Source of the DNA: Qipengyuania sp.
GTDB taxonomy: Bacteria; Pseudomonadota; Alphaproteobacteria; Sphingomonadales; Sphingomonadaceae
Assembly: GCA_019745075.1 (NCBI GenBank)
Contig: JAIETR010000042.1
Coordinates: forward strand, 1 to 45,622
Direction: 5' to 3'
Length of the DNA stretch: 45,622 nucleotides
Shown in pieces: positions 29,741-38,614 of the stretch; position 1 is the first letter of the stretch, and each line of letters begins with the position of its first letter. The notes under the pieces were generated by a model. The model saw only the letters and a list, made by a program, of their open reading frames with translations. It had not been told where the DNA came from and searched no databases. A program made the position numbers and the translations under genes.

Positions 29741-30175
29741 TCAGCCGAGGATCGTGGGAGGGTGTTGTTCCGGCGGCAGGTTCTTGCCAGCGAGAACCGC
29801 GACCGCGAACCGGAACGGCGGCGGGCCATGGGCGTGAGGCGCGACCGCGAGGGCTGCCGGATCTCCGAGTATGACCGGAACGACACAGCCCATCGCCGCG
29901 ATACAATCGAGCGTCAGACCCTTGCACGGTTGCTTGGCCGGCTCGGGCCGTTGCTCCCGCATCGTTTCCATGCAGTCCTCGCTCATTTGCGAGGCCGCCA
30001 TCGGCGACTTGACCATGTGCGAGCCCGCCGCATAGGCGGCCTGCTGGGCGAGGAGGCCAGTGAACGCGCCGACGAGCGGAGAGAGCGCGTTTCCCAAAGC
30101 CGTCCAGACGATTTTCCTTGATCTTCTCACCACAATAGGCCGCTTATCGCGGCGGCGCGGATTGGAGACGAACAT
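29741..30175 (-). CDS. Small Cys/His protein, paralogue of the first cus gene
   Basis: Up to 144 aa. Hydrophobic N-terminal stretch (ALSPLVGAFTGLLAQQAAYA), a Met/Cys part (HMVKSPMAASQMSEDCMETM), a Cys pair (LTLDCIAAMGCVVPV) and the tail NLPPEQHPPTILG, which matches the end of the protein at 27292-27654. The gene points away from the MerT-like gene, and both starts fall at 30175. A GTG at 30130 or 30133 is an alternative start that fits the paralogue length better. Function unknown; heavy-metal binding is suggested by ligands and neighbours. Confidence 0.55.
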   Translation of the reverse strand: MFVSNPRRRDKRPIVVRRSRKIVWTALGNALSPLVGAFTGLLAQQAAYAAGSHMVKSPMAASQMSEDCMETMREQRPEPAKQPCKGLTLDCIAAMGCVVPVILGDPAALAVAPHAHGPPPFRFAVAVLAGKNLPPEQHPPTILG

Positions 30176-30582
30176 TGGCTGATGAACTTTCCAAACATGG
30201 CGCCGCAGTAAATTCGCCGGAAACGGGCCTGGCCGTCGTCGGAACCGCCACCGGCATAACCGCGCTGGTTTCGGCGGCGGCTTGCTGCGTCCTTCCCCTG
30301 GCGCTTGCGGCCTTCGGCCTCGGCGCGGGCGGGCTCGCGGCCTTTGTTCCCTATCATTTGCCGCTCACCATTGGTGCCGCGGTCGCGGTCCTTGTCGGGT
30401 GGCTGCTGTATTTTCGGAAACGCCGCGCCTGTGCCCAAGGTGCTCACGACGCGGAATGTGCCATCGCGCCGTCGCGAGCGACATCGATGCTGCTGGGCAT
30501 CGCCACCGCCGCGGTGGCGCTGTCCGCGGTTTGGCCCAGCTTGATCGAGCGACCCCTCATGAGGTTGCTGGGAGGGGCATGA
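30175..30582 (+). CDS. MerT-like inner-membrane metal transporter
   Basis: 135 aa with about three membrane helices. The first carries adjacent cysteines in SAAACCVLPLALAAFGLGAG, the pattern by which MerT proteins take up Hg(II) (vicinal Cys in helix 1). A Cys pair follows helix 2 (RRACAQGAHDAECAI). The start is TTG at 30175 with GGAG eight bases upstream; no ATG is in frame nearby. It overlaps the next gene (ATGA at 30579). No MerA, MerP or MerR is present in the window, so mercury import and reduction is not supported; it may be an orphan MerT-type uptake or copper-linked protein. Confidence 0.7.
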   Translation: MADELSKHGAAVNSPETGLAVVGTATGITALVSAAACCVLPLALAAFGLGAGGLAAFVPYHLPLTIGAAVAVLVGWLLYFRKRRACAQGAHDAECAIAPSRATSMLLGIATAAVALSAVWPSLIERPLMRLLGGA

Positions 30583-30809
30583 TGCAGCCTGTATCGACCC
30601 TCACCTGCCCACAATGCGGCGGCGCAAGCACGGAAACGATGCCGCTCGACGCCTGCCGGTTCTTCTACGACTGTCGCCATTGCGGAGCGGCGCTGCGCCC
30701 ATTGCCGGGCGATTGCTGCGTTTTCTGCTCCTACGGGGACATCCCCTGCCCCCCAATACAGGAGGCCCCAAACGCCACCGCTCATCCGAGCGGGGATGAG
30801 AGGGCATAG
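30579..30809 (+). CDS. GDCCVxC-domain zinc-ribbon protein
   Basis: 76 aa. Contains the named signature PGDCCVFCSYGD (about 43-54), preceded by CPQCGG at 10-15 and the CRHC motif at 32-35, so it has two or more zinc-ribbon-like Cys pairs. In related proteins one Cys of the GDCCVxC motif can be selenocysteine; here it is TGC, an ordinary Cys. The family is widespread next to MerT-like and other metal genes, and its function is not established. The first ATG overlaps the preceding stop. Confidence 0.82.
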   Translation: MMQPVSTLTCPQCGGASTETMPLDACRFFYDCRHCGAALRPLPGDCCVFCSYGDIPCPPIQEAPNATAHPSGDERA

Positions 30810-30848
30810 ATCCCGGGGCGGCCGCGTCCGCATTGGGGAACAACGGCG

Positions 30849-31520
30849 ATGCGCTTGCTTATCGTGGAGGACGATGCCGATCTGGGCGATGCGCTGGGCC
30901 GGCGCCTGAAGCAGGATGGGCATGCGGTCGACTGGGAAAGGGACGGCGAAGCGGCCCACGACATTCTGCTCTATCAGAGCTACGACGCGATCGTTCTCGA
31001 TATCGAATTGCCCTCCATGGACGGCATTGCCCTGCTTGCCGCGCTGCGGCGGCGCGGCGACCGCACTCCCGTTCTGATGCTGACCGCGCGATCCAGGATC
31101 GACGATCGGATCGATGCGCTCGACATCGGGGCCGACGATTATCTTTCCAAGCCGTTCGACGTGCGCGAATTCGATGCGCGCTGCCGCGCCTTGCTGCGCC
31201 GGTCGCGCGGGGAGGCGACCAACGTCGTCGAAGCGGGGGCGCTGCGGTTCGACGGGGTCGCGAAGCTGGTGAGTATCGGCGACGTCCAGCTGACCTTGCC
31301 CAATCGGGAGTTCAGGCTGCTGGAAATCCTCATTGGCAACCTCGGCCGGGTGCTCAGCAAGGAGCAGATCGCCAGTCAGTTGTTCGATTTCGACGACGAG
31401 GCCGGGCCCAATGCGATCGAGGTCTATGTCGGGCGCTTGCGGCGCAAGCTCGGCGATGCGCTGGTCATCCAGACGGTGCGTGGCCTCGGCTATCTGACCA
31501 CCGCGTCCGGCGAGAACTGA
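30849..31520 (+). CDS. OmpR-family response regulator (TctD/QseB-like)
   Basis: 223 aa. The receiver domain has acids E8-D9 area (IVEDDADLG) and phospho-acceptor D51 (AIVLDIELPSMDG), then LTARSRIDDRIDALDIGADD and the KPF lysine. The winged-helix output domain ends with the usual VYVGRLRRKLGDA and TVRGLGYLTT. It overlaps the sensor kinase start by one base (TGATG). The TctD type controls tricarboxylate uptake in other bacteria; the CitMHS gene downstream supports that role here. Confidence 0.9.
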   Translation: MRLLIVEDDADLGDALGRRLKQDGHAVDWERDGEAAHDILLYQSYDAIVLDIELPSMDGIALLAALRRRGDRTPVLMLTARSRIDDRIDALDIGADDYLSKPFDVREFDARCRALLRRSRGEATNVVEAGALRFDGVAKLVSIGDVQLTLPNREFRLLEILIGNLGRVLSKEQIASQLFDFDDEAGPNAIEVYVGRLRRKLGDALVIQTVRGLGYLTTASGEN

Positions 31521-32902
31521 TGCGGCGCCCGCGCATCCGGTCGCTGAGAGCCACGCTGCTGGCCCAGATGAGCGCTCTGTTCGTGCTGGGAATGATCGGG
31601 CTTTATTGGGCCGCCAGCGCCTATGCCACGCTTGCCGCCGACAGATCTTACGACCGGCTCCTCGCCGGTTCGGCGCTTGCCATCGCGGAATCGCTCACCG
31701 TCACGCCGGAGGGGGTGCGGGTCGATATTCCCTACTCCGCGCTCGACATGCTGGCCGCGGCGCCGGACGATCGGATGTTCTACCGCGTTGTCGCGCCCGA
31801 TGGGCGCACGGTCACCGGCGATGCCGACCTGCCCCCGATCGAGGCGGCCGCCGCGGAGGCACCCGATGGGCTGGGCGCCAGCGAGCGGTTCTTCGATACG
31901 CTCTATCGCGGTGAGACGGTCCGGTTCGTGGTCCTGGGCCGCGAATCGAGCAATCTGGCGCAAAAGGGGTGGACATGGATCCAGGTCGGCCAGACCCGCA
32001 ACGCCCGCCAGGACCTGTCGCGCGAATTGTTGGTTCAATCGCTGCTGCCGATCCTGCTGATGACGATCGTCGCGCTCGGGGCGGTCTGGGTCGGCATCGG
32101 CAGGGCGCTGCGCCCGCTGGTGCGCGTGCGCGCTGCATTGAGTGCGCGCCAACCGTCCGACCTTTCCCCCCTGCAGACCGATGTGCCCGATGAATTGCGG
32201 CCGATAATCGAGGGCATCAATGACTTCATGGGCCGGTTGCAGGGCAACATCGAACTGCTGCGCAATTTCATCGCCAATACCGCACACCAGTTGCGAACGC
32301 CCCTAGCCGCACTGATCGTACAGCTTCAAATGGTGGAAAGAGCTTCGGAGGAAGACCGCCGGCATGGGCTTGCCGTGGCCAATCGCAGCGCGAAGAAGCT
32401 CAGCCGGCTCATCGACCAGCTGCTGAGCGATGCCCTAATCGAGCACCGCTCGAGCCTGCGGGAGATCGCCGAGTTCGACCTGAAAGCGGTGATCGCCAGC
32501 GCGGTCCGCGAAACGGTGTCGGCCATGGAGGACCATGACGTGCGTTTCGCCAGCCCGCTTGCAACCGCCCCGATGACCGGCGATCGGCTCGTGCTGGAAG
32601 AAGCGATCAAGAATGTCCTTCACAACGCTCTGACGCACGGCACGAGCGACGATCCCGTCGAGATCGCGCTCGACAGCACCGAGACGGGCTACCGCCTGAC
32701 GGTTTGCGACCGGGGCGCGGGGATCCCGCCGGACCAGCTTGCGACGGTGTTCGACCGCTTCCGGCGCGGCAGCGGGAACACGCTCGGCGCCGGCCTCGGT
32801 CTGTCGATCGTGCGGCAGGCGGTGGACCAGCACAATGGCCGGGTCGTTCTCGAAAATCGCCAAGGTGGCGGAACCTGCGTCACGCTCGAGCTGCCGACGT
32901 GA
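31520..32902 (+). CDS. Sensor histidine kinase (TctE/QseC-like)
   Basis: 460 aa. Transmembrane helix at about 15-34, a periplasmic sensor region of about 135 residues (of the two-component N-terminal 2CSK type), a second helix (ILLMTIVALGAVWVGIG), HAMP, and the H box with H256 (TAHQLRTPLAAL). The ATPase has N (IKNVLHNALTHG), G1 (DRGAGIPPDQ) and G2 (GAGLGLSIV). The upstream frame is open, but this ATG overlaps the regulator stop. Its own stop overlaps the next gene (TGATG), so the two-component pair and the solute-binding lipoprotein are co-translated. Confidence 0.92.
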   Translation: MRRPRIRSLRATLLAQMSALFVLGMIGLYWAASAYATLAADRSYDRLLAGSALAIAESLTVTPEGVRVDIPYSALDMLAAAPDDRMFYRVVAPDGRTVTGDADLPPIEAAAAEAPDGLGASERFFDTLYRGETVRFVVLGRESSNLAQKGWTWIQVGQTRNARQDLSRELLVQSLLPILLMTIVALGAVWVGIGRALRPLVRVRAALSARQPSDLSPLQTDVPDELRPIIEGINDFMGRLQGNIELLRNFIANTAHQLRTPLAALIVQLQMVERASEEDRRHGLAVANRSAKKLSRLIDQLLSDALIEHRSSLREIAEFDLKAVIASAVRETVSAMEDHDVRFASPLATAPMTGDRLVLEEAIKNVLHNALTHGTSDDPVEIALDSTETGYRLTVCDRGAGIPPDQLATVFDRFRRGSGNTLGAGLGLSIVRQAVDQHNGRVVLENRQGGGTCVTLELPT

Positions 32903-34005
32903 TGCGCGTTGCAACCCTCGTGTGGCTCTGGGCGCTGGTGATGCTGGCAGGGTGCGAGCCCACCACGCAGCCAAGGCTGCTGGGTCCAGGCGAAGCGGAC
33001 CAGCTGACAATCTACAGCACCACCGACACCGATGTCTTCGCGCCGGTCATCGCCGACTTCGAAGCTCTCTACCCCCAGGTGCGGATTCGGTTTGTCGAAC
33101 TCGAGGCCGCACAGCTCAATGCCCGCTTCCTCGCCGAGGAGCGCAGCGGCCGGGCGGAGGCGGACATTGTGTTCAGCGCGGCGATGGATATGCAGGTCAA
33201 GCTGGTCAACGACGGGCTGGCGGCCCGGCACACCTCCCCCAACGTCGATGCGCTGCCCCGCTGGGCGCAGTGGCGGCGCGAAGCGTTCGGATTGACCTTC
33301 GAACCGGTCGTGATGCTGTATAATCCGCGTTTGCTGAGCGGGCGGCGGGTGCCCCGGTCGCGCGCGGAGCTGGCGGAGGCGCTGGCCGCGGACCCCGCCT
33401 TCTGGCAGCGCCGGATCGGCACCTACGACATCGCGACCAGCAGCGTGGGCTATCTGCTCGCCACGCAGGATGCGCGCCAAAGCAGCGAATTCGGAGCGCT
33501 GGCCAAGATCATGGGTAGCCGCTCGGTCAGGGTTTACGCCAGGACCAGCGATCTGATCGCCGCGATCGAGGCCGGGGAGATCGCCCTGGGCTACAACGTC
33601 CTGGGTTCCTACGCGAAACGCCGGATTGCCGCCGGCGACCGGCTGAAGATCGTCTATCCGCAGGATTACACGCTCGCCATCATCCGCACGGCCTTCATCC
33701 CGAAGCGCGCGCCGCACCCGCGCGCCGCCCACACCTTCCTCGAATATCTCCTCTCGCTGCGGGGTCAGCAGGTCCTCTCGCGCAACAGTTTCCTGTCCCC
33801 GGCGCGCGAAGGGCCCGGCGGCCCCTACGCTCGGCTCGCGATCACCGGCACGGCGGTCGGCCCGCTGCGTCCCATCCCGCTCGGCCCGGGGTTGATGACC
33901 TATCTCGACCGGCAGAAGAAACAGAGGTTCCTCGCGAACTGGCGCGCAATGATCGGCACCGGCACCGAATTGTCTCCCGACAATGCGGCCATGTCAGCCC
34001 CGTGA
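32902..34005 (+). CDS. Extracellular solute-binding lipoprotein (iron(III)/Fbp-like)
   Basis: 367 aa. The N-terminus is a lipoprotein signal (LWALVMLAGCE). The body is a type II periplasmic binding protein of the iron/sulfate/putrescine group (LTIYSTTDTDVFAPVIADFE; ADIVFSAAMDMQVKLVND). No ABC permease or ATPase follows, so it probably is not part of a classical importer. Overlap with the kinase gene and the order regulator-kinase-binding protein-carrier suggest that it presents ligand to the kinase as a co-sensor. The ligand (tricarboxylate or ferric complex) is not known. Confidence 0.8.
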   Translation: MRVATLVWLWALVMLAGCEPTTQPRLLGPGEADQLTIYSTTDTDVFAPVIADFEALYPQVRIRFVELEAAQLNARFLAEERSGRAEADIVFSAAMDMQVKLVNDGLAARHTSPNVDALPRWAQWRREAFGLTFEPVVMLYNPRLLSGRRVPRSRAELAEALAADPAFWQRRIGTYDIATSSVGYLLATQDARQSSEFGALAKIMGSRSVRVYARTSDLIAAIEAGEIALGYNVLGSYAKRRIAAGDRLKIVYPQDYTLAIIRTAFIPKRAPHPRAAHTFLEYLLSLRGQQVLSRNSFLSPAREGPGGPYARLAITGTAVGPLRPIPLGPGLMTYLDRQKKQRFLANWRAMIGTGTELSPDNAAMSAP

Positions 34006-34082
34006 CAGCATCGCCGGATAGAACGCGGTCCGGCGTCGAACCGAGAGCCTGAGGCTCCACCGCCACGACAGGGGGATGCACT

Positions 34083-35420
34083 TTGCTGATGGCGCTTGGC
34101 TTCTCGATGATCGTGACCTTCATGATCCTCATCATGACCAAGCGCCTGTCGCCGATGGTGGCGCTGTCGCTGATCCCGGTCGCCTTCGCGCTGAGCGCGG
34201 GATTTCCGGTCGATGCGGTCGGCAAGATGATGATCGACGGGGTCAGGACGCTGGCGCCCACCGGGGTCATGCTGATGTTCGCCATCCTCTACTTCGGAGT
34301 GATGATCGACGCCGGGATGTTCGACCCGGCGATTCGCGCCATCGTCCGGCTCGTGGGCGCCGATCCGCTGAAGGTGGTCGTCGGAACCGCGGTGCTCGCG
34401 GCGGTCGTCTCGCTCGATGGCGATGGCTCGACCACCTACATGATCACGGTCGCGGCGATGCTCCCGCTGTACCAGCGGCTGCGGATGAGCGCGCTCAACC
34501 TGACCTGCGTCGCCATGCTGGCCGGCGGGGTCATGAACATGACGCCGTGGGGCGGCCCGCTCGCGCGCGCGGCCAGCGCGCTGCAGGTGGAGCCAAGCGC
34601 GATCTTCCTGCCCATGCTTCCCGCGATGGCGGCCGGGGTCGCAGGCGTGATCGCGCTCTCCTTCATCCTCGGAGGCCAGGAGCGCCGCCGGCTCGGGCGC
34701 CTCACGCTGGATGACGCAAATGCGGACCCCTTCGTGGATGACGGCTTGATCGAAGCGACCGCGCTGGTCCGCGCACAACCCGAAGCTCGCGTCGGCGGAC
34801 GCCCTCGTTTGGTGTGGGTCAACGCCGCGTTGACCCTGGCGCTGATGGCCGCGCTGGTCGCCGATGCAATGCCGGTGGCGATCCTTTTCATGCTCGGCTT
34901 TTCGGCGGCGCTGATGATCAATTACCCCAGGATCGAGGACCAGCGCCGGACGATCGCCAGCCACGCCGCCAACGTCGTGTCGGTGGTCGCCATCATCTTC
35001 GCCGCGGGAATCTTCACGGGCATCCTCTCCGGCACCGGCATGGTCGAAGCGATGTCGCGCGGGTTGCTGGGGATCGTGCCGCCGGCGTGGGGTCCTTATC
35101 TCGCCCCCATCACGGCGGTGGTCAGCATGCCCTTCACCTTTTTCCTGTCGAACGATGCGTTCTATTTCGGCGCGCTTCCGGTAATCGCCGAAACCGCTCA
35201 GCAATACGGCATCAGCAATGCCGAAATGGCGCGCGCCGCGCTTGTCGGCCAGCCCGTCCATCTGCTGAGCCCGCTGGTGCCCTCGACCTATCTGCTGGTC
35301 GGGCTGGCCGGCGTCGAGCTCGGCGATCACCAGCGCTTCACGCTGAAATGGGCGGTCTTGATCTGCGTTCTGATCGGCGTCGTGGCGATGCTGACGGGCG
35401 CGTTTCCCATGACAGCTTGA
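34083..35420 (+). CDS. CitMHS-family citrate/metal-citrate carrier
   Basis: 445 aa, about 11-12 hydrophobic segments. CitM-type carriers take up citrate complexed with Mg2+ or other divalent metals together with protons. Signature parts: ILYFGVMIDAGMFDPAI, VSLDGDGSTTYMITV, GGVMNMTPWGGP and FFLSNDAFYFGALPV. The start is TTG at 34083, eight bases from AGGGGG; an ATG at 34089 is the other choice. It lies 77 bp after the binding-protein gene and 52 bp before the TonB receptor, all on one strand. Confidence 0.93.
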   Translation: MLMALGFSMIVTFMILIMTKRLSPMVALSLIPVAFALSAGFPVDAVGKMMIDGVRTLAPTGVMLMFAILYFGVMIDAGMFDPAIRAIVRLVGADPLKVVVGTAVLAAVVSLDGDGSTTYMITVAAMLPLYQRLRMSALNLTCVAMLAGGVMNMTPWGGPLARAASALQVEPSAIFLPMLPAMAAGVAGVIALSFILGGQERRRLGRLTLDDANADPFVDDGLIEATALVRAQPEARVGGRPRLVWVNAALTLALMAALVADAMPVAILFMLGFSAALMINYPRIEDQRRTIASHAANVVSVVAIIFAAGIFTGILSGTGMVEAMSRGLLGIVPPAWGPYLAPITAVVSMPFTFFLSNDAFYFGALPVIAETAQQYGISNAEMARAALVGQPVHLLSPLVPSTYLLVGLAGVELGDHQRFTLKWAVLICVLIGVVAMLTGAFPMTA

Positions 35421-35472
35421 CGACAGGCGGACGAGGTAGGGTCGGACCATAAAAGTTCAGGGGAGGAAATCG

Positions 35473-38400
35473 ATGTCGCCCAAGTTCACGAGCAGGCTGC
35501 TGTCCACGATTCCGGCGGGCATCCTCGCGCTGACCGCGACCACGCCGCTCGCCGGCCAGGAAGTGGAACCGGAACAGACCACCGCGACCGGGGATCGGCA
35601 GGCAACGGAAACGTCCGAACCGACCGGCGATATCGTCGTGACCGGCTCGCGCATCAGCCGGCGCGACGCGACCTCCTCCAGCCCGATCTCGACAGTGAGC
35701 GCCGAGCTCCTCGACCAGACCGCTTCGCCCTCGCTCGACCGAGCGATCGGCCAGTTGCCCCAGTTCTCCGCCGCGCAGGGCGCGGCCGAGGTTGGCGATT
35801 CGCAGGTCACGATCGGGTTCGCGGGCGGTCAGTCCTATAGCGATCTTCGCGGGCTCGGGCCGAATCGCTCGCTCGTTCTGCTCGATGGACGGCGATTGAT
35901 GCCTTCCGCGCCCGATGGCGCGATCGACTTGAACACCATTCCTTCGTCGTTGATCGGCTCCGTCGAGATCATCACCGGAGGCGCTTCGGCGGCTTACGGG
36001 TCGGACGCGGTCGCCGGTGTCGTGAATTTCAAGCTGCGCGATCGCCTCGACGGCATCGAGCTGTCGGCGAAGCGGAGCATCACCGATCGCGGCGACGGCG
36101 CCACGACGAGCCTGTGGGCCGCCGTCGGTTCCAGATTCGCCGACGATCGCGGGCGCTTCCTGTTCGCCCTCGAATATGCCGACCGGGAGGCGGTGGCGGG
36201 CAGGGACCGGCCGTTTTTCGCCAACATCCGTCAGCTGGCGCGTCCGCCCGAAGGCATCATCGGCGCGGGCAACTACGGCGGCGGCGCGCCGACGGTCGCC
36301 GCGGTCAACGCCGTCCTGGCGCAATATCCCGGAACCACGCCGATTTCCGGAAGCGGGCTGTACAATGGCGCGATCGGCGTCAATGGCGACGGCACGATCT
36401 TCACCGACCTGGCCGGAACCAACTGCGTCCAGAACTATCGCGGCCTCAACAACGGCACGCTGGGCCTCAATATCAGCGCCAACTGCCGACAGGTCCAGGT
36501 CGCGCTCGGACAATATTTCGCCGTGCAGGTGCCGCTGAAGCGCTACAACGCCTTCACCAAGTTCAGTTACGAACTGAGCGACAACATCACCGCATACGGC
36601 CAGTTTGGCTACATGCGCTCCGAGGCGCTGAGTCAGTCCGGCCCCAGTTCGTCCAAGCCATCCGCGCCGTTGCTCGTGCCGCAGAACAGTCCCTTCGTGA
36701 CCGGCAACGCTTCGCTCCAGCAAATCCTCTCGTCGATCAGCCCGCCGCCCACCGGCAACATCGTCGTTACCAAGTTGCTCAACGACTTCGGCAGTCGTTA
36801 CGAGACCTTCAAATACAATGTATGGCAGGCACAGCTTGGCCTGGAAGGAACCGTTCCCGGCACCGACTTGCGCTGGAATGTTTACGGCTCCTACGGGAAA
36901 TCGCAGTTCGTCAACGCAATGATCGGAGACACCAGTCTCGCGGCGGTGACGACCGTGCTGAACGGGACGGCCAATTATCGCGGCACCGCCGGGAACTGCA
37001 TAGGCTATGCCTGGAACCCGTTCGGCCTGACGCCGATGACCCCGGGATGCGTCGAGTATGTCGGGCGCGTCAACAACAGCACCAACGATCAGTCGCAGAC
37101 GATCCTGGAAGCTACGGTCGAGGGACCGTTGTTTGCGCTGCCGGCGGGCGATCTCAGCTTCGCGGCTGGCGTGGATCGCCGCGAAACCTCGTTCAACTAT
37201 CAACCGGACTCGACGCTGCGGACCAATGATTCGATCGGCTACGGTTTTGTCAGCGCGGCGTCGGGCGCGCAGACGGTCAGCGAAGCCTATGCCGAGCTGC
37301 TGGTTCCGATCCTCAGGGACAAGCCCTTCTTCGACGATCTCACTGCGAACCTCGGCTATCGCTATTCCAATTATAGCCTGTTCGGCGGGCAAAGCACCTA
37401 CAAGGCCGACCTGACATGGCGTCCCGTCGATGGCGTCTTCTTCCGGGGCGGATATTCGGTCGCCATTCGGGCGCCCAGCCTCGGCAATCTGTTCGGACCG
37501 ACGTCGGTTGCCTTCTTGCCGATCGGAACGGGGCCGAACGCGGGCGATCCCTGCGCCGCGGGCAGCATCTACCGGACCGGACCGAACGCCAGCCAGGTCC
37601 AGGCGTTGTGTCTGGCACAGGGCATTCCCTCGGCCATCTTCCCGACCTATACCTATGGCATCTCGTCCGTGCCGGGGCAGGACGGCAGCAACCCCAATCT
37701 CACGCCCGAACGCGCCAAGACCTATTCCTTCGGCGTCGTGCTGACCCCGCGTTTCGACAGCCCCTGGCTCGATCGGGTGCAGCTGTCGGTCGATTACTAC
37801 AACATCAAGATCCAGGATGCGATCGGATCGCTGCTGCTGACCGACATCCTGCCGCGCTGCTTCAACTCCGACGGCGCGAGCAACCCGACCTATTCGGTCA
37901 ACAACCCCTATTGCGCCCGCATCGCGCGCGATCCGCTGACCGGGCAGATCTCGCTCGGCAAGCAGGGGCTGTTCAACTTCGCGACCTATACGGTCGCGGG
38001 GATCGACACCCAGTTCAACTGGCGCATGGGCCTGGACGCGCTGGGCATGTCGAGCGAGGCGGGGACGCTCGAGCTAAGCAGCACGGCGTCCTGGCTGAAG
38101 GATTACACCGTTGCCGGCCTGCTCGGTTCGCCGACCCGGAACTATGCCGGCAGCGCCGGGTTCGGCGGCGTCGGCGGCGGCATCTCGCACCCGGAGTGGA
38201 AGATCAACACCAGCCTGACCTACCAACGCGACGGTTTCGGCGCGACGCTCCTCTGGCGGTATATCTCGCGCCAGATCCACGCCGACCTGCTCGCCAATCC
38301 GGCCTCGACCACGCCCGCTATCCCCGCCTACAACTATATCGATCTCAACGCCCGGTTCGAGGTCGGGGAACAATTCACGCTCGGTCTCGGGGTGACCAAC

Positions 38401-38511
38401 CTGACGGACAAGGCGCCTCCCTTCATCAGTGCATCGCCGCTGACCACGGATGCGGCCACCTACGATGTCATCGGGCGCACCTTCTTTGCCTCGCTCAAGG
38501 CGAAGTTCTGA
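35473..38511 (+). CDS. TonB-dependent outer-membrane receptor
   Basis: 1012 aa. An N-terminal signal-like stretch (LLSTIPAGILALTATTPLAG) and a TonB-box-like IVVTGSRI precede the plug domain (DLRGLGPNRSLVLLDGRRL; GGASAAYGSDAVAGVVNFKL). The barrel ends with the aromatic C-terminus FFASLKAKF. Four Cys in the extracellular-loop region (TNCVQ, ANCRQ, GNCIG, PGCVE) could form disulfides. AGGGGAGGAA nearby gives a strong ribosome site. It is the last gene of the tctDE-like cluster, so it probably imports ligand across the outer membrane for the CitMHS carrier, perhaps metal-citrate. Substrate unproven. Confidence 0.9.
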   Translation: MSPKFTSRLLSTIPAGILALTATTPLAGQEVEPEQTTATGDRQATETSEPTGDIVVTGSRISRRDATSSSPISTVSAELLDQTASPSLDRAIGQLPQFSAAQGAAEVGDSQVTIGFAGGQSYSDLRGLGPNRSLVLLDGRRLMPSAPDGAIDLNTIPSSLIGSVEIITGGASAAYGSDAVAGVVNFKLRDRLDGIELSAKRSITDRGDGATTSLWAAVGSRFADDRGRFLFALEYADREAVAGRDRPFFANIRQLARPPEGIIGAGNYGGGAPTVAAVNAVLAQYPGTTPISGSGLYNGAIGVNGDGTIFTDLAGTNCVQNYRGLNNGTLGLNISANCRQVQVALGQYFAVQVPLKRYNAFTKFSYELSDNITAYGQFGYMRSEALSQSGPSSSKPSAPLLVPQNSPFVTGNASLQQILSSISPPPTGNIVVTKLLNDFGSRYETFKYNVWQAQLGLEGTVPGTDLRWNVYGSYGKSQFVNAMIGDTSLAAVTTVLNGTANYRGTAGNCIGYAWNPFGLTPMTPGCVEYVGRVNNSTNDQSQTILEATVEGPLFALPAGDLSFAAGVDRRETSFNYQPDSTLRTNDSIGYGFVSAASGAQTVSEAYAELLVPILRDKPFFDDLTANLGYRYSNYSLFGGQSTYKADLTWRPVDGVFFRGGYSVAIRAPSLGNLFGPTSVAFLPIGTGPNAGDPCAAGSIYRTGPNASQVQALCLAQGIPSAIFPTYTYGISSVPGQDGSNPNLTPERAKTYSFGVVLTPRFDSPWLDRVQLSVDYYNIKIQDAIGSLLLTDILPRCFNSDGASNPTYSVNNPYCARIARDPLTGQISLGKQGLFNFATYTVAGIDTQFNWRMGLDALGMSSEAGTLELSSTASWLKDYTVAGLLGSPTRNYAGSAGFGGVGGGISHPEWKINTSLTYQRDGFGATLLWRYISRQIHADLLANPASTTPAIPAYNYIDLNARFEVGEQFTLGLGVTNLTDKAPPFISASPLTTDAATYDVIGRTFFASLKAKF

Positions 38512-38614
38512 GCGGCGCGCGCTCTTTCCCGTGTGGCGGCGACGGGCGAACCCGCCTGGCCGAACCGCGCCGCCGCCAGTTTGAGCGCGGGGCCATGACA
38601 ATGGGCTGGCGAGC

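Noticed and set aside
35338..37392. 684-aa minus-strand frame over the TonB receptor
   Set aside because: Antisense shadow; the plus strand encodes a full receptor with plug and C-terminal barrel signature.
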